In this document: positions 37,691 to 50,140 of the stretch, one piece after another
Position numbering within the stretch: the first letter of the stretch is position 1
Layout: each line of letters opens with the position of its first letter
Assembly: GCA_963556195.1 (NCBI GenBank)
Contig: OY744523.1
Location: 75,491,945 to 75,555,944 of the forward strand
Direction: 5' to 3'
DNA: 64,000 bases
DNA from: Sepiola atlantica
Taxonomy: Eukaryota > Mollusca > Cephalopoda > Sepiida > Sepiolidae
Position numbers and translations under genes: made by a program
The notes under the pieces: generated by a model
The model's input: the letters and a program-made list of their open reading frames with translations, nothing else
What the model was told of the DNA's origin: nothing
Database searches by the model: none

Positions 37691-39740
37691 ATCATTATTA
37701 TGATAAAGTGCGCCAATGTGCATAATAAGCATAGCGTGAAACGGGAAATAAAAAGACAAGAACATTGGAAGAAAAGAAATTGTGAATTTAAAAACCTGTA
37801 TATGACTGTGAAAGGGACACTTCACTTGAAAAGAGAAAAGGAATTGTCACCTAGAGCTGCACAGACGGACGTTATCAGAACATACTACATCGAAGCTTTA
37901 AAAAAGCAAAACACAAGAAAACTGAAAATGTAGACTCTGTCGAGAAAATCACAAAAGTGAATGCCGCAAGCTGGCCCGAAACTAAGATAAAATATAAACA
38001 ACTAGGTTGGATATGTAGTCCATTGAAGACTGTGTAAACGCCTGAAATTTGATCTCAAAGACGAATCGTACAAACAGAAACCGAAGCTACCATTGGAGAA
38101 AGATAGACATAAAATCGAATTTTATTCATAAGAAACGAAAACAATTGTTCTAATCAGTAACAAAATTGTAGAAATTCAATAAAATTAAATAAAGATCGGC
38201 AATATACTTTCAAAATGTCTTCCATAAACTAAAAGAACTTTACAAATAATTTCCTTCACTTGTCTATAAATCTCCAAAGTTTTACTAAAATACGTTAATG
38301 CTCGAATTACAAATAAATACCACCGGACCGTTTCTAATTTCAAGTTTATGTGATATAGTATCACTTAATTTAAAACGCCAACATAGCATGATCAAAATGA
38401 TGTCCGATCCCACTAAGTATATTAAAAAGAACTACTTACGTCTCTCCGAAATACTATCCAACTATAAATTTACATTAATATATTCGGTATTTTGATGCAA
38501 GTTTTCGTTGTTGTTAGCTTATTGAGACATATTATAAGTCCGGAGTATAATTTCTAGTGTTTTATATTTTATAAACATACTTTGTAAACTATTAAAACAA
38601 ATACATTAAAAAAAACTCAACATATATGTCCAACTAGACTAAAAAACAAAGTGTATAACATAGAGAATATTTGGTTAATTTTGATCAGTAGAAATAGCGA
38701 GATATGGAGGGAATCACACTCGTGAAGGTAGAAAAGCACAGCCAATTTTTAGGATGACAGATTAATATTAGTTTGTATCAAAGCATTGCACATACTATTC
38801 TACAACACTACGCCATTGCTGACATACAGAAATCATTTAGAGCACTCAGAAATGCGTTACTCAGTGAAAGCCTTGGGTGCATTAAGATTGCAGGTCAACG
38901 TCACAATGCACAGCGTCGTATTGTCTGAATCCTGCTCTTATGACATTTCGATTTCATGGTTAATTCGAAAGAGATTCATTACACGAACCTTTACCCTAAC
39001 CCTTACCCTAACCCCTTACTGTTCAACTCGACTAGGTCCGTTAAATGAGTAGCGCAAGGGAATGCACATTTTCAAAGGTATCGGAAAGCCCCTCTGGCTC
39101 TTCTCCTGTAATGTCCCGTAAATAAGATTATTTAATGAATATAACTGGACCCTGAGAACGGAGGCTGTGAAAATAAGAATTCCAAACAACATTACTTGTA
39201 TTCATAACTCGATTTCATTCTTAACACCAATATTGTAGTTTTCAGAAACTGTAAAATTGTATATCATTCAAATGAATTAAGAATTCGTTGTCCATATATT
39301 CTGTCATATTGTTTCATACATCCCTATCTTCATTTCCTTCAATTACATTGTTTTCTTGAAACACATTTTTAATTATCTCTAGAAAAACATGATCGGAGAA
39401 GAAGATAAATTCATTGAGTCAAAATTAATGTTTCATATGTCACATTTGAATAAATTGATATATATGAGAGAGATAGTCAGGAACAGAAAAGTGAGAAGTC
39501 GAGAGAGAGAGAGACTAAAAGGGAGAATGAAAGAGAAGGGAATAGTGAGAGTGAATGACGGAGAGATAAGGAAAGAGAGAGAGAGAGGGGAAGGAGCGAT
39601 AGAGATAACGAGAAGGAGAAAGTGAGATATAGAAATAGCGAGAAAGACAGAGAGGATGAGTAATAGAAGTATATTTCTTAAGTGCGTCTTGTTTGTACGC
39701 TCATTACACGTTAATAAAATACATTTCTGCCATCCAGATA
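37691..39740. other. Unassigned sequence; possible retroelement debris
   Basis: 37700-37933 (77 codons, plus) is Lys-rich and could be debris of the retroelement hinted at upstream; no domain is seen. 38995-39015 holds three loose CCCTAA repeats. 39470-39660 is GA-rich with (GA)n patches. Confidence 0.3.
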
Positions 39741-39741
39741 C

Positions 39742-39775
39742 ACATACATACATACATACATACATACATACATAC
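39742..39775. repeat. (CATA)n microsatellite
   Basis: Eight tetranucleotide repeats. Confidence 0.95.
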
Positions 39776-40084
39776 GCGCATCGAAATCGGCATGAATCAA
39801 ATGAAGTGTATGACACTCTCTTTGTAAATATGGTCTCAGAAACTATAAACTTGCCATGCAGCTAGACCACGATTCCGAATGATAAGTCCAAAAATCCATT
39901 TCCCATTAAAATTACCATCCAATTAAACCTTTTATAAATATAAAGAGAAAATATATTGCGAATCAACCATGAAGTTATTCGTTTCCTTTGATATCTTAAT
40001 TAAATTGTAATGTAAGTTATTTTCATTTTTCTTATCTATTTACATTTCTATCAATATAATGTCATCAAGTAAACCATTTACCCG

Positions 40085-40615
40085 TGTATGGAATATTGTT
40101 GCAACATTTGAGCTGGTGCTTCAACCAATATCCCCCTCCCTCTCTCTCTTGGTCAGGATGAATCTAAATATCTTCTAAATTAATAGGTTCCGCACTGTCC
40201 GCTAAACATTAGCCTCTGTCGCATCGCCGCATTTTTGCATTTCTGTGCTTGTTTTACAAGTATTTCAACAGAATGTGCTCCTATAAACTTACTGCAATTA
40301 TACCCTAATGGTAAATACTCCGATCCACCCCGCCAGCAGCAAAATCCCACCCTCCACTGTAGACGTCTCAAGATGCCGGAAGATTACTTACTCTGAGAGC
40401 TGGTTTTCTTCGGACAGCTTGCATTTGGAATTTTCTCCCTTCATTCCTGGTTTTCCCGACGGTACCAACATGTTGAAATTTAGAATTTAATGTGATCCAA
40501 CATCTCGCTGCTTAACTCCTCAAGCAAGTTGCCCCTATAAATCTGGCCACACTACAGTAGCTCCTTACGCATCAGTTGCAATATGCCTTATTAGAATGAA
40601 CCCAAGTAAAAATTA
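40085..40615 (+). pseudogene. LINE reverse transcriptase C-terminal fragment, second copy
   Basis: Parallel to 22770-23265: TATGGAATATTGTTGC(A/T)AC, TGTTTTACAAGTA(T/C)TTCAA, CTGT(A/T)GA.(G/A)TC.C(A/C)AGATGCCG, GG.ACCAACATG and AGTAGC(T/C)CCTTACG occur in the same order in both. The encoded tail corresponds to LFYKYFN.MCS and TVDVSRCRK. It is more decayed than the first copy, with several stops and indels. Confidence 0.7.
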
Positions 40616-42781
40616 AAACAAACAAAGCATGAAACATTAAACACCTTTATTAGAATCGTTCTTTAATTTCATAAAATATGATAACTATGTTTCATTTATA
40701 TTTGGTCGAACCATATATTTTCTTGTATATGAATATTTTCAACAAGTAATATTAATGTGAATCACATTAAGAAACAAATACATATTTAAAAGTATTGAAA
40801 ACCTAATGACAAGCATGTAAATGTATTGAAAATGTAATTAAACCGTCTCTTAAAATTATATAATTTATTAAATGGGTATTTAGATGAAAAAATAAATACT
40901 AAACTGTTACTTTACTTTCGTAAAATAAAACCAACCAGCAATCATTTGAGTATTAAAGAAGAGAAACAGTGTTATAGAGAATGGTTGATACCTGTCTTAC
41001 AATTGTCTATTCCTGAGAGTATTCCCTGAGGAAAACATCATGGGGTGGTAGGATGTAAATAGCGATTAACCCCCTTCTTACATTTCAATATTTTAGAATG
41101 TATATAATCATTTACGGTATAGTTTACGACCATTCATTGTGTTTAGTTCGCTGGCTGTGTTTATACCAGCTGAGGATACGTCGTTGGCATCTTTTTGGCA
41201 AAGGAGACTGTCTCGTAGGAGAGCGAACCTTCTTTTGTTGGAATTAGTAAGAGACATAAAAATGAAATGTAAAACTAGAAGTAAACAGAGAAAGATAAAA
41301 GACTGAGGTGGATGGGAAAGAAGCAAACACAAAGAAGAAATAAAAGTCAAACTTGTGAATAAAGAGAGAAAGTAAACAGATAGAGAGAGAGAGAGAGAGA
41401 GCGCAAATAATAAATTGGTAAACAATTAAGGAAATCTATTATTGTTATCTATAATGAATGAATTTGAGATTTTGATTTTCCGAACATAAAATAGATTACA
41501 CACTTTAGTTATACATTTGTATACTTTGTAATTAATTTGTTCTAATATATTAATTCAGTTTTTTTTAAGATGAAGTGTTTAAATAAAAAGTTTAAGAACT
41601 TTATTCAATTAATATGGAATTAAATTTTACAATATTTATCGAAAATTAAATTGCCACGATATATCAGAGTAATGTTTGCGTATTAGTTTTTAGAGATATA
41701 CGTAGATGTATTTGTCTTGTGTCTTTGTCTGTACAAACAAGAAATATTGATTATAATAATCATGATGATATAAAGGAAAATGCATTCAGAATGACAATGG
41801 TGTTACAGAAATATACATGAAGAAAATAGTTAACATTTGTAATAATGCACTCTTATTTTGAACAGATTATCTTTGAATACACCCCTTCAGCTACCATTCT
41901 TAAAGTTATTAGTCTTACATGAGAAATGAGTTAATAACATGACCGTCAATTATTTTTATGAGTTACCTATTTATTATTTTTCTCTATAATTTTTATATAT
42001 ATATACATAATTAAATAACACAACAACATTAGCGAGTATTGGTTAATTTGTGTTTTATGATTAAAATTCAATAGAAATCACAATTTTTAAAAAATTTCAA
42101 ATGGGAGTTTTTGCTCATATAATGCCCTCAACAATTGCTTTTAAATATAGAAATGCAGCATTTGAATGTTTTATGCAAAAAAAGAAATGCCACTTATTTG
42201 AAGGAGAGAGCACTTTTTTACTTTCCATTTAACTTCTCTATTTTTTTCTTTACGATTGTTGGTTTCGCTTCATCTCAGAAATATAATTTTTGTTCGCATT
42301 TTGATTTTGTAATTTCGAATTTTCTCATTGTAGAACCTTTTAGTTGTTGGGTTTATTCCGCTGAATCACTCAATCCAGAATATTCGCCGTTTATCGGTTG
42401 ATATCAGTAGTTTAACGGTTTAACATGTAGTTCTTTCGTATCGTCGACTTCAGCTTTGTTTATATTCCGCCGGGATCTAACCGGGTCAACATGTATTTTC
42501 ATATCGTTGCTTGATTGCTTTCAACAATTATGCTCTCTTCTTATGTCTGTTTAGAAGAGCGATTCATTTTTACATCTTGCTTGGTGTTGGTCTTTTCAGG
42601 GACCTATTACTTTCTTCGTTTTTCCTAATTTCGGCGTCCTCATTTATCCGTTATTTTTTTCTTTTTCTCTCAATATTAGAGGCTGGTATGCCTCTAATTT
42701 TAAATGCACTCGCTTCTCACTCGCGCGTTTATCACCGTAAGAAAGGGGGTTAACGTAGGATCGATGAGTTTCTTTGTGTCT
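40616..42781. other. Unassigned AT-rich sequence
   Basis: A (GA)n run lies at 41382-41402. Nothing else is recognised. Confidence 0.4.
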
Positions 42782-42986
42782 GTGTGTTCGCTCTTGCTTT
42801 GTTTTTTTTGTTTTTTTTTGTTTTTAAAATATTGGCGTTTCTTGTTTAACGTGTGTTCGATCTTGCTTTGTTTTTTTTTGTTTTTTTGTTTCTAAAATAT
42901 TGGCGTTTCTTGTTTAACGTGTGTTCGATCTTGCTTTGTTTTTTATTGTTTTTTTGTTTTTAAAATATTGGCGTTTCTTGTTTAAC
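42782..42986. repeat. Three-copy tandem repeat, 68-69 bp unit
   Basis: Units 42782-42850, 42851-42918 and 42919-42986 each run GTGTGTTCG(C/A)TCTTGCTTTG, a T-rich stretch, then TAAAATATTGGCG and TTTCTTGTTTAAC. Few substitutions, so a recent expansion. Confidence 0.95.
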
Positions 42987-45433
42987 GATTTTTTTCGAAG
43001 GTGCGCTCATATTTCACAAGCCTCACAACTGATTTATATTCTTGTGTGTGTCTTTTTTACAGAATATTAGGTCCGTTAGGGTTATTTAATTTCGAAACAC
43101 AACGCCTATAGTAAACGATCCAGTGTGTAAGATTCACTGAACACAAGTTGGCATTTTCCTGATACATGAGAGATAATAAAGGCTCCATAACTTCCTTAAA
43201 GTTATAAGTTGGTAATAGAAGAACAATAAACGCAATACTGCATTCCAAAGTCTGCGACAGTACCAAAAACATTAATGATAGTGCCAGCCAACGATGACTC
43301 TAATAGAAAGCATCGTATTAATTCACATTGAAACGGATGACAAAAAGAACTGTGCGCTATGAGATAATGCCACAATTCATCTATGACTCTAAAAATCCAC
43401 AAATATAGAATTACACTGTTTTTGAAAAAGTAAATAGTACTTTTATTTAAAAATATTTATTTACCCACGATCGTAAAGTAGCAAATAAATAAGTCAATGA
43501 TATTCAAACGAATACAAGACTAGTTTTATTTAATCGTACAAGCTGCTCTCTAGAAATTTCAACATTGATGATTGTTCTTCTAATTGAAGTCCAATAACCA
43601 CTTTAATATCGTAATATTCACACATATCAAATGTGAACGAAATCTCCACGTTTTGCGAAACTCGAATCGAGGTTGCTCAATTCTTTTAGTCTTCACTTAC
43701 ATCTTAAGATGACATCATACTAGGATAGTATAAAAATGTCCTTAGTCACAAGAAATAATCTAATATAAACATGCTAGTTGCCAATGAGTTGATAAGTATT
43801 ATTGATGGTGATAAAACAGAAATATTACCGATTACTAATGTATTAATTAAAGTATGTAATCTAAAATGATACAAAAATTGCAAAAATAAAATAAGTTGTG
43901 GAATTTTACGATAAAAAACCTGCAGTTCATACATCTGATACTCTGGAAAATAAGTCGACATACATTAAAACGAAATCGTCTAAAATGTCAGACACATCTG
44001 AGCCTACACTGACAAACATTTGATGGCGACTCTCATCCAAATAATGGCATGCCAGACTAAAGCACATAAACGAAAACAAAATTGTGGAGGAATGTATTTC
44101 TGAAAATTTAATGGAGATTCTTCAAGTAATGAAATGGACTTTAAGTAAAACGAGATATCGCGTAGCATTAAAGATCGCTTCTTATTCTTTAGTGAAACAC
44201 TTTCAATGTAGGATGGCCAAATATTCAAATACAATGGATTTTAGGATTCTTAAGAATTATTTGAAAAAAAATGTAAGAATACGCTACTGACCTAACCAAT
44301 CCCTAGTTATGGCCGATTTAAAACAGCATTTGAAACAAAAAAAAACGTTTATTCATGGAAAGGTTCTTAAACAATCTGCAGGGTTTAAAGGTTGAAGTCA
44401 AATAAGAGTGAATCAATGGGAGAATGTTGGAAAAGGTTTCGTTAAGTGTTGCAGCTATGATCATTACTTTTATCTTTACGTGTTTCATTGTATTATCGCT
44501 TTCATTAATATTATTTTCATTTTCATCAAAGTAAATTATTTTTATTATATTTATATGACATTTTTCATATTTTCCATTGCATTTTACTGTAAGGTAGACA
44601 CAAATATCCAGATGAATAAATGCGAAGGTTCTTTCATTTACCACACCTCATCAAAACGGGTTACTCTTATTTAATACAATATCAAATTTTGAAAAACTCT
44701 ATGTATAGGACAGATGACCAATCCAAGAATATTCGAATTCTTGATTGGCATAATTTTTTTAAAAGCCCATAATCAATTAATGTTTAGTGTTATTCAATTG
44801 TAATGTTATTGTTCTTTTTTTGTATACATATATATGTAATACTTACGTAATCGATTAATATGATTTCATAAAAACTTGGATGAATTAATAAACACCTGCC
44901 TAAAATTTAACTAACATTGCTCTCTAGAATTTTTACGAGCAGGTATAAGCGAGAAGAGAAAAGAGGGAGAAAGTGTGGAGACTTGCTAATAGTTGAGTGG
45001 TTTGTTCGAGTACTCTCTTTTTCTATCTTTTTCGACTCTTTTTCTCCTGTTAATGACGCAATATTTGTTATTGTTTTTAAATTCGATGCTTGTTTTCATC
45101 CCGTGAACAAAACTTTTCTCATGTATCTGTAAATGTTCCTAGCCGGTCTTTATAGGACCTGATTTAATTTTCAACAACTAAAGTGTAAGTTAAAAAAGAG
45201 CCCTCCACACACATACAAATGCTCAAGCGAATTGATACTTTCTTAATTTTTATTTCATTACGGTTAAGATTTTTATTAATTAATAAGTTTGTATTAAAAT
45301 GTTAATGTTTATCTATTTATATGAATTAATGCGAAAATGTTAGTCTTGAGTTTGCAAGAAAATTATGAATGAAATGTTTATTAATTAAAAGCCTTGGTTG
45401 CAAGAATTTCATGTAGCGAACTTTGCGAAGATA

Positions 45434-45434
<1 letters not shown>
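42987..45434. other. Unassigned AT-rich sequence
   Basis: Short open frames (for example 44318-44644 minus, 108 codons) have no domain. Confidence 0.4.

Positions 45435-45486
<52 letters not shown>
45435..45486. repeat. (TA)n microsatellite
   Basis: TA run. Confidence 0.95.
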
Positions 45487-45487
<1 letters not shown>

Positions 45488-45754
45488 TCATTATTTTATG
45501 TATTTACATATATAAGGAGATATGATATATTATATATCGATGTTTAGTATTTACTTCAACTTCACCGCTTTGTAAGAATACAAACTTGTTCTGGTAGCAG
45601 CTTTGTAATAACGATGATTGTAATGTTATTACTGCAAGTTGCCTTGCTGGGATATAGGATCTTGATAATCGGGAGGTTATACATTAGTACCACATTGATA
45701 TACAAGAAAGTGGTCATACTCGAAAACACGTTGACAGCCACCATATATATCTAT

Positions 45755-45772
45755 CTCTCTCCCTCTCTCTCA

Positions 45773-45845
<73 letters not shown>

Positions 45846-45865
45846 TGTGTGTGGGTGTGTGTGTG
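45755..45865. repeat. (TC)n(TA)n(TG)n compound microsatellite
   Basis: Same three-motif order as 33031-33148. Confidence 0.95.
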
Positions 45866-46034
45866 AAACACGTGTCTATGAATAATCATGTTTTAAATAG
45901 ATGTCGCTCCCCACGTGTGGGCATCTCATTAGGGAAGAGAAAAAGTATTCCACTTAGCATTTAGGTAAAATACTTGTTCATATAAATAGTTTAATTCATT
46001 CAAATTATTGCAAATAAAATAAACAAATAAATGT

Positions 46035-46039
46035 TATAT

Positions 46040-46099
<60 letters not shown>
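46035..46099. repeat. (TA)n microsatellite
   Basis: TA run with one phase change. Confidence 0.95.
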
Positions 46100-46102
<3 letters not shown>

Positions 46103-49100
46103 CTTAATAAGTTTTGCAACCTCCCGTTTGAAAAGGCTGCTACAAAGGGTGTGGAAGACCTTTGTGAAAAGACCATGCTGTGTAATTTTGTAAATAGATA
46201 TTAGACACCAATTAATATGTATAGTCCAAATTTCAGTTTCTTTGGAGCATTTTAAATTATTTTAAGACAATAATATAAGCACAACATCTCGTTTAAAACA
46301 TGATTTGGATTGAATTCTATCACCAGTCATGAGGCATCAATTGAAGCAAGATTCAGTGAATTTCACTTTCATTTTAAGACCCTTTAGCCTTAGATTTTAA
46401 ACATTTTCTAGAATCAAAACCACGTAATAGATTTTTTTCAGAATTAGAATAAAGATTCTAGACATAATGTTTGATATCATTATATCTTGCTTTTAATTAT
46501 TTTCAGCGGACATACAATTAGTGGTAAACTGTTCTGTCAAGGGAATTCATTTTACCTGACTTTAGATGGATATTTATCTAGTATTTTATGTAATTGCTAT
46601 GCTCCAAGCGATCTACAAGATGTTTTTAACTAGATTATTGTTTTCTAAATCTATATATACTGACACTAAAGTTTAAAATATTATAGGGTGAATTACTAGA
46701 AATGCATTATGAAATGGGCAGTGTTATAATAATATAGGAACTTGCAGCCTGACACCGGGTATTTCCGACCTGTTCTAATTTGCCTGTAAGCAACTACGAA
46801 ATAAAAACACAAAAGACACACTCTCATGTTTTGCCAATCCATATGCATCTTGTCTTCTTTTGATCTTGTATTTCCTGAAACAACTATTAATGGATTAAGG
46901 CCTTGATGAAGAATCCGGTAAGAAGCCAATAGATCAATGCCCCCTTTTATTTAACTCTAGATAATATTATATAGAAATCTCGACGTGAGTGCGTACGGAA
47001 TTATAACAGGCGGGACATTTTTTGTTTAAAAAATAGTGATGTAAAGTTTTTTTCTGATTCGTAAACTGACACATGACATATATTAGGTTTTTTTTCTGAA
47101 AACACGCCAGCTGCATGTATAATTTACGTGAGTCTTACGGAACTAACAGTTTTTAGGGAAATTTTCTTCTAGCAACCCTAACGTGAAAAAGTCGTAAAAT
47201 AAAGTTGGAACAATATTTCGTTGCTGGTTGTAAATCCTACCCCTAACCTTCAGCCGAAACACAAACACGGTGTAAATAAACGAGTTATCTGCTAATATTT
47301 TCTTATTTCTCTATTTTCAGGAGTTTTCTTGAAGTTCACTATCTTCCCTGAACGAACCCCTGTGTTTAGCTCAAAGTTAAGACGGATAAAACAAAAGAGC
47401 GAACACAGAGAAATGATTACAATGCGATGGGCCAACATTTCAATCTCTTTATATCTCGATCGATGTTATTTCATTAAAAAATTTTTTTTTTCAAATATTT
47501 GATTACTCGTTCGTTTCTTTTACTTTCAGAGATATATAGAAGTGGTTAGCTCCTAAAATGACTGCCAAACTTTATCAATTAGTTTACTCTGATTTTTCAA
47601 GAGTATTAATTTATTGTCTGATTTTTGCGGATTTATTTTTTATTTTGCAAATAGTAATTTATTTTCTGAATTTTTCAGACATATTCACCGTACAAATTAT
47701 TCATCGTAACGATGGCATGTTTTTAGCAAAATTCTATGTTGAATACGCTTGTATTATGATGTTAAATTTGCAATACATATAAATTTCATTTAAAATAAGC
47801 ACCGTTTGATTAAATTAGAAGTATCTAATACAACAAAAAATACCCTCACAAAACCCTACCATTAAACCTAATCCGAGGGATCACCCCACCAAAAATCTCT
47901 AAACGAACCGAAAAAGAAAGAGCGTAGTTGCCACATGAGTTAGGGTTAGTGGTACGGTTTATGGAGATTTTTAGGTTGTTTAAATACGCTTATCTTTAAT
48001 AATATTTGGAATATTAGTAAAACAGAAATTAAGCAACCAGAAGAAATCCACAATGATCAGGAAACAAATTATCATTAGCAAAATCATCCGCGAAAATTAT
48101 AAAAAAAAAAATATTTTCCAAATAAAAAACTTTAAAAAAAAACTTATCCGCCAAAATCAGAAAACAAATTAATACAGTGCATTAATTAGCCCTTTTACCG
48201 CTTTGAAAATCAAACAAAACAAAGCGATAACATTTGGATTTATTTTGAGAAATAACCGCTTCAATATAACTACTTCCAGGGAACATCATACTAATTGTAT
48301 CAGTTCGGACATTATATTTAAGGGATGCTAAACAATAAGTAATACAATCTATCTTTCAATTTTCTAAATTTCCCCGCGTTATATAGCTCTACCATCTATT
48401 GACTTGTGTTTTACAATTCATACAAATTCAACGGAGACACTTAATTCAGATGTTTTGCCTTTAGCTAAAGTGAGTTAGCTGTGACATTTTAAGAGGTGAC
48501 GACATGGTTAACACTTGATTTTTCTACGCACATATCCTGTTGATAATAACAATAACTTAAAAGTAAAAACAATGATATATTTGGGGTTGGCAGAAAGAAA
48601 CAAAAACGAAAATAATAATTTTGAATGTATCCTAATAGCCATGATAACGTTCTCTTAAAGATGTCTTGAAACATCACAGTATCTGTCCGCCATTTGTTCA
48701 ATGGGTGTTTGTGAGCTAATTTTAGTCATTTTAGGACTCTGTTGGAAAAGTATAAAGTGTCAGGTCTTATCATCTCTGATTAATTTTTGGGCGTGCTCAG
48801 TCTTTGTTGCAAGTCACGAAGATAAATAGTTGAACAAAATAAAGAATACACAAAAAAAGACGAAATTGTATTGAGTTACGGATTTTTACTGTCTCTTTCG
48901 AAATCAGTTCAAATTTGGTTGGGTAAAAACACGGCTTTTATTGTGGTTTTAACCTCTCTCCGTTCCTTTTTTAGATTCCAGCTCTTACTTATGAGAGCAT
49001 ATACGTGTACAAGTTTAATATGAGCACATATATGTACACACACAAACACACACTCACTTTGAAAGAGAAGACAAACACAGGAAGAAAAGATCATCTAAAC

Positions 49101-49189
49101 ACTTTGCGTATACAAAGATTTTCTTTCAAAAAAGAGAATACGTCGATTACTGTAACAACAAAATATATCACTAAAACATATCCACATCC

Positions 49190-49192
<3 letters not shown>
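46100..49192. other. Unassigned AT-rich sequence
   Basis: No gene is recognised. 47558-47782 (plus, 74 codons) is hydrophobic without a domain. An imperfect inverted relation between 47848-47902 and 47938-47978 (CCCTA-rich and TAGGG-rich) hints at an old small repeat. Confidence 0.35.

Positions 49193-49233
<41 letters not shown>
49193..49233. repeat. (TA)n microsatellite at left boundary of giant element
   Basis: TA run ending directly at the TC start of the element; TA repeat resumes after 60073. Confidence 0.95.
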
Positions 49234-49235
<2 letters not shown>

Positions 49236-49544
49236 TCTTATATAAAGGGCAGTTGTCTGTTTGTATGTTTGTTTGTTTGTTTGTATGTCCAGTATCTCCT
49301 CAAAAACTACCCGACGACATGTCAAAAAGTTGACATCTACAGGACCGCACAAATCCCGGATGTAAAATATCTAAAAATCGCGAAAATCGATTCACTCGCT
49401 GACAGTCAACCGGACCACTTTCCGACAAAAGGTAGCAGTTTTTTCGTATTTTTCACGAAATTTCAACGTTAATATGTAGTAAATTCGAAATAATCTAATG
49501 TATTTATGTACTAATCCGATAAAAATGCATAGTCATTGTAAACA

Positions 49545-49772
49545 TCCCATAATCCCTTGCCGGATGTACCCGGTCTTGCCCTAAATTGTGTCCGGTTGTA
49601 TCAGATCATCCAATAACTTCTGTCCGGTTGCATCAATAACAACATAGGAATCCTACGTTAAGAGTGTGTAGTGAAACAAGGGTTGCTCAATCACATCCGC
49701 ACCTGTCCCATAATCCCTTGCCGGATGTACCCGGTCTTGCTCTAAATTGTGTCCGGTTATATCAAGTCATCA
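49545..49772. repeat. Direct repeat pair, offset 161 bp
   Basis: TCCCATAATCCCTTGCCGGA, TGTACCCGGTCTTGC and TAAATTGTGTCCGGTT occur at 49545-49610 and 49706-49771 with three or fewer differences. Confidence 0.9.
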
Positions 49773-49904
49773 TGACGTCAGAGAGTGGCAGATAATTTGA
49801 AAAATAATGCAAAGTGGGGGGAATAAATTCACTCACACTACAACCTTTTAATAGACGCTAATATTCCTCCCACTCCCTTCCGTTATCATGATAGGCATTA
49901 CCTC

Positions 49905-50140
49905 CTCCTTTCATGCCAAATTGGGGGGGGGGTGACGGCATTCGCCGGTGTGAGCGCCTCAGGCCAAATTTGGGGGAGGGGGTTTCGGTATTCGCCGGAT
50001 GGGCGCCTCAGGCCAAATTTGGGGGAGGGGGAGTGTCGGCATTCTCCGACGCTCACACCTTTTTGAGAGGGTGGAGATAGTGTAGTATCTGTTGCGAGGA
50101 GAGAGTGTCAGCATTCGCCGGTGTGAGCGCCTCAGGCCAA
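49905..50140. repeat. Short GC-rich tandem repeat before the main array
   Basis: Four imperfect ~60-bp units built from GGCATTCGCCGG, TG(T/G)GAGCGCCTCAGGCCAAAT and a G-rich run. The last unit's CAGGCCAAATTTTTT continues straight into the first 138-bp monomer, which contains the same CAGGCCAAATTT. Confidence 0.85.

Noticed and set aside
38990..39015. Interstitial telomere (CCCTAA)n
   Set aside because: Only about three imperfect units, too short to mean more than chance.
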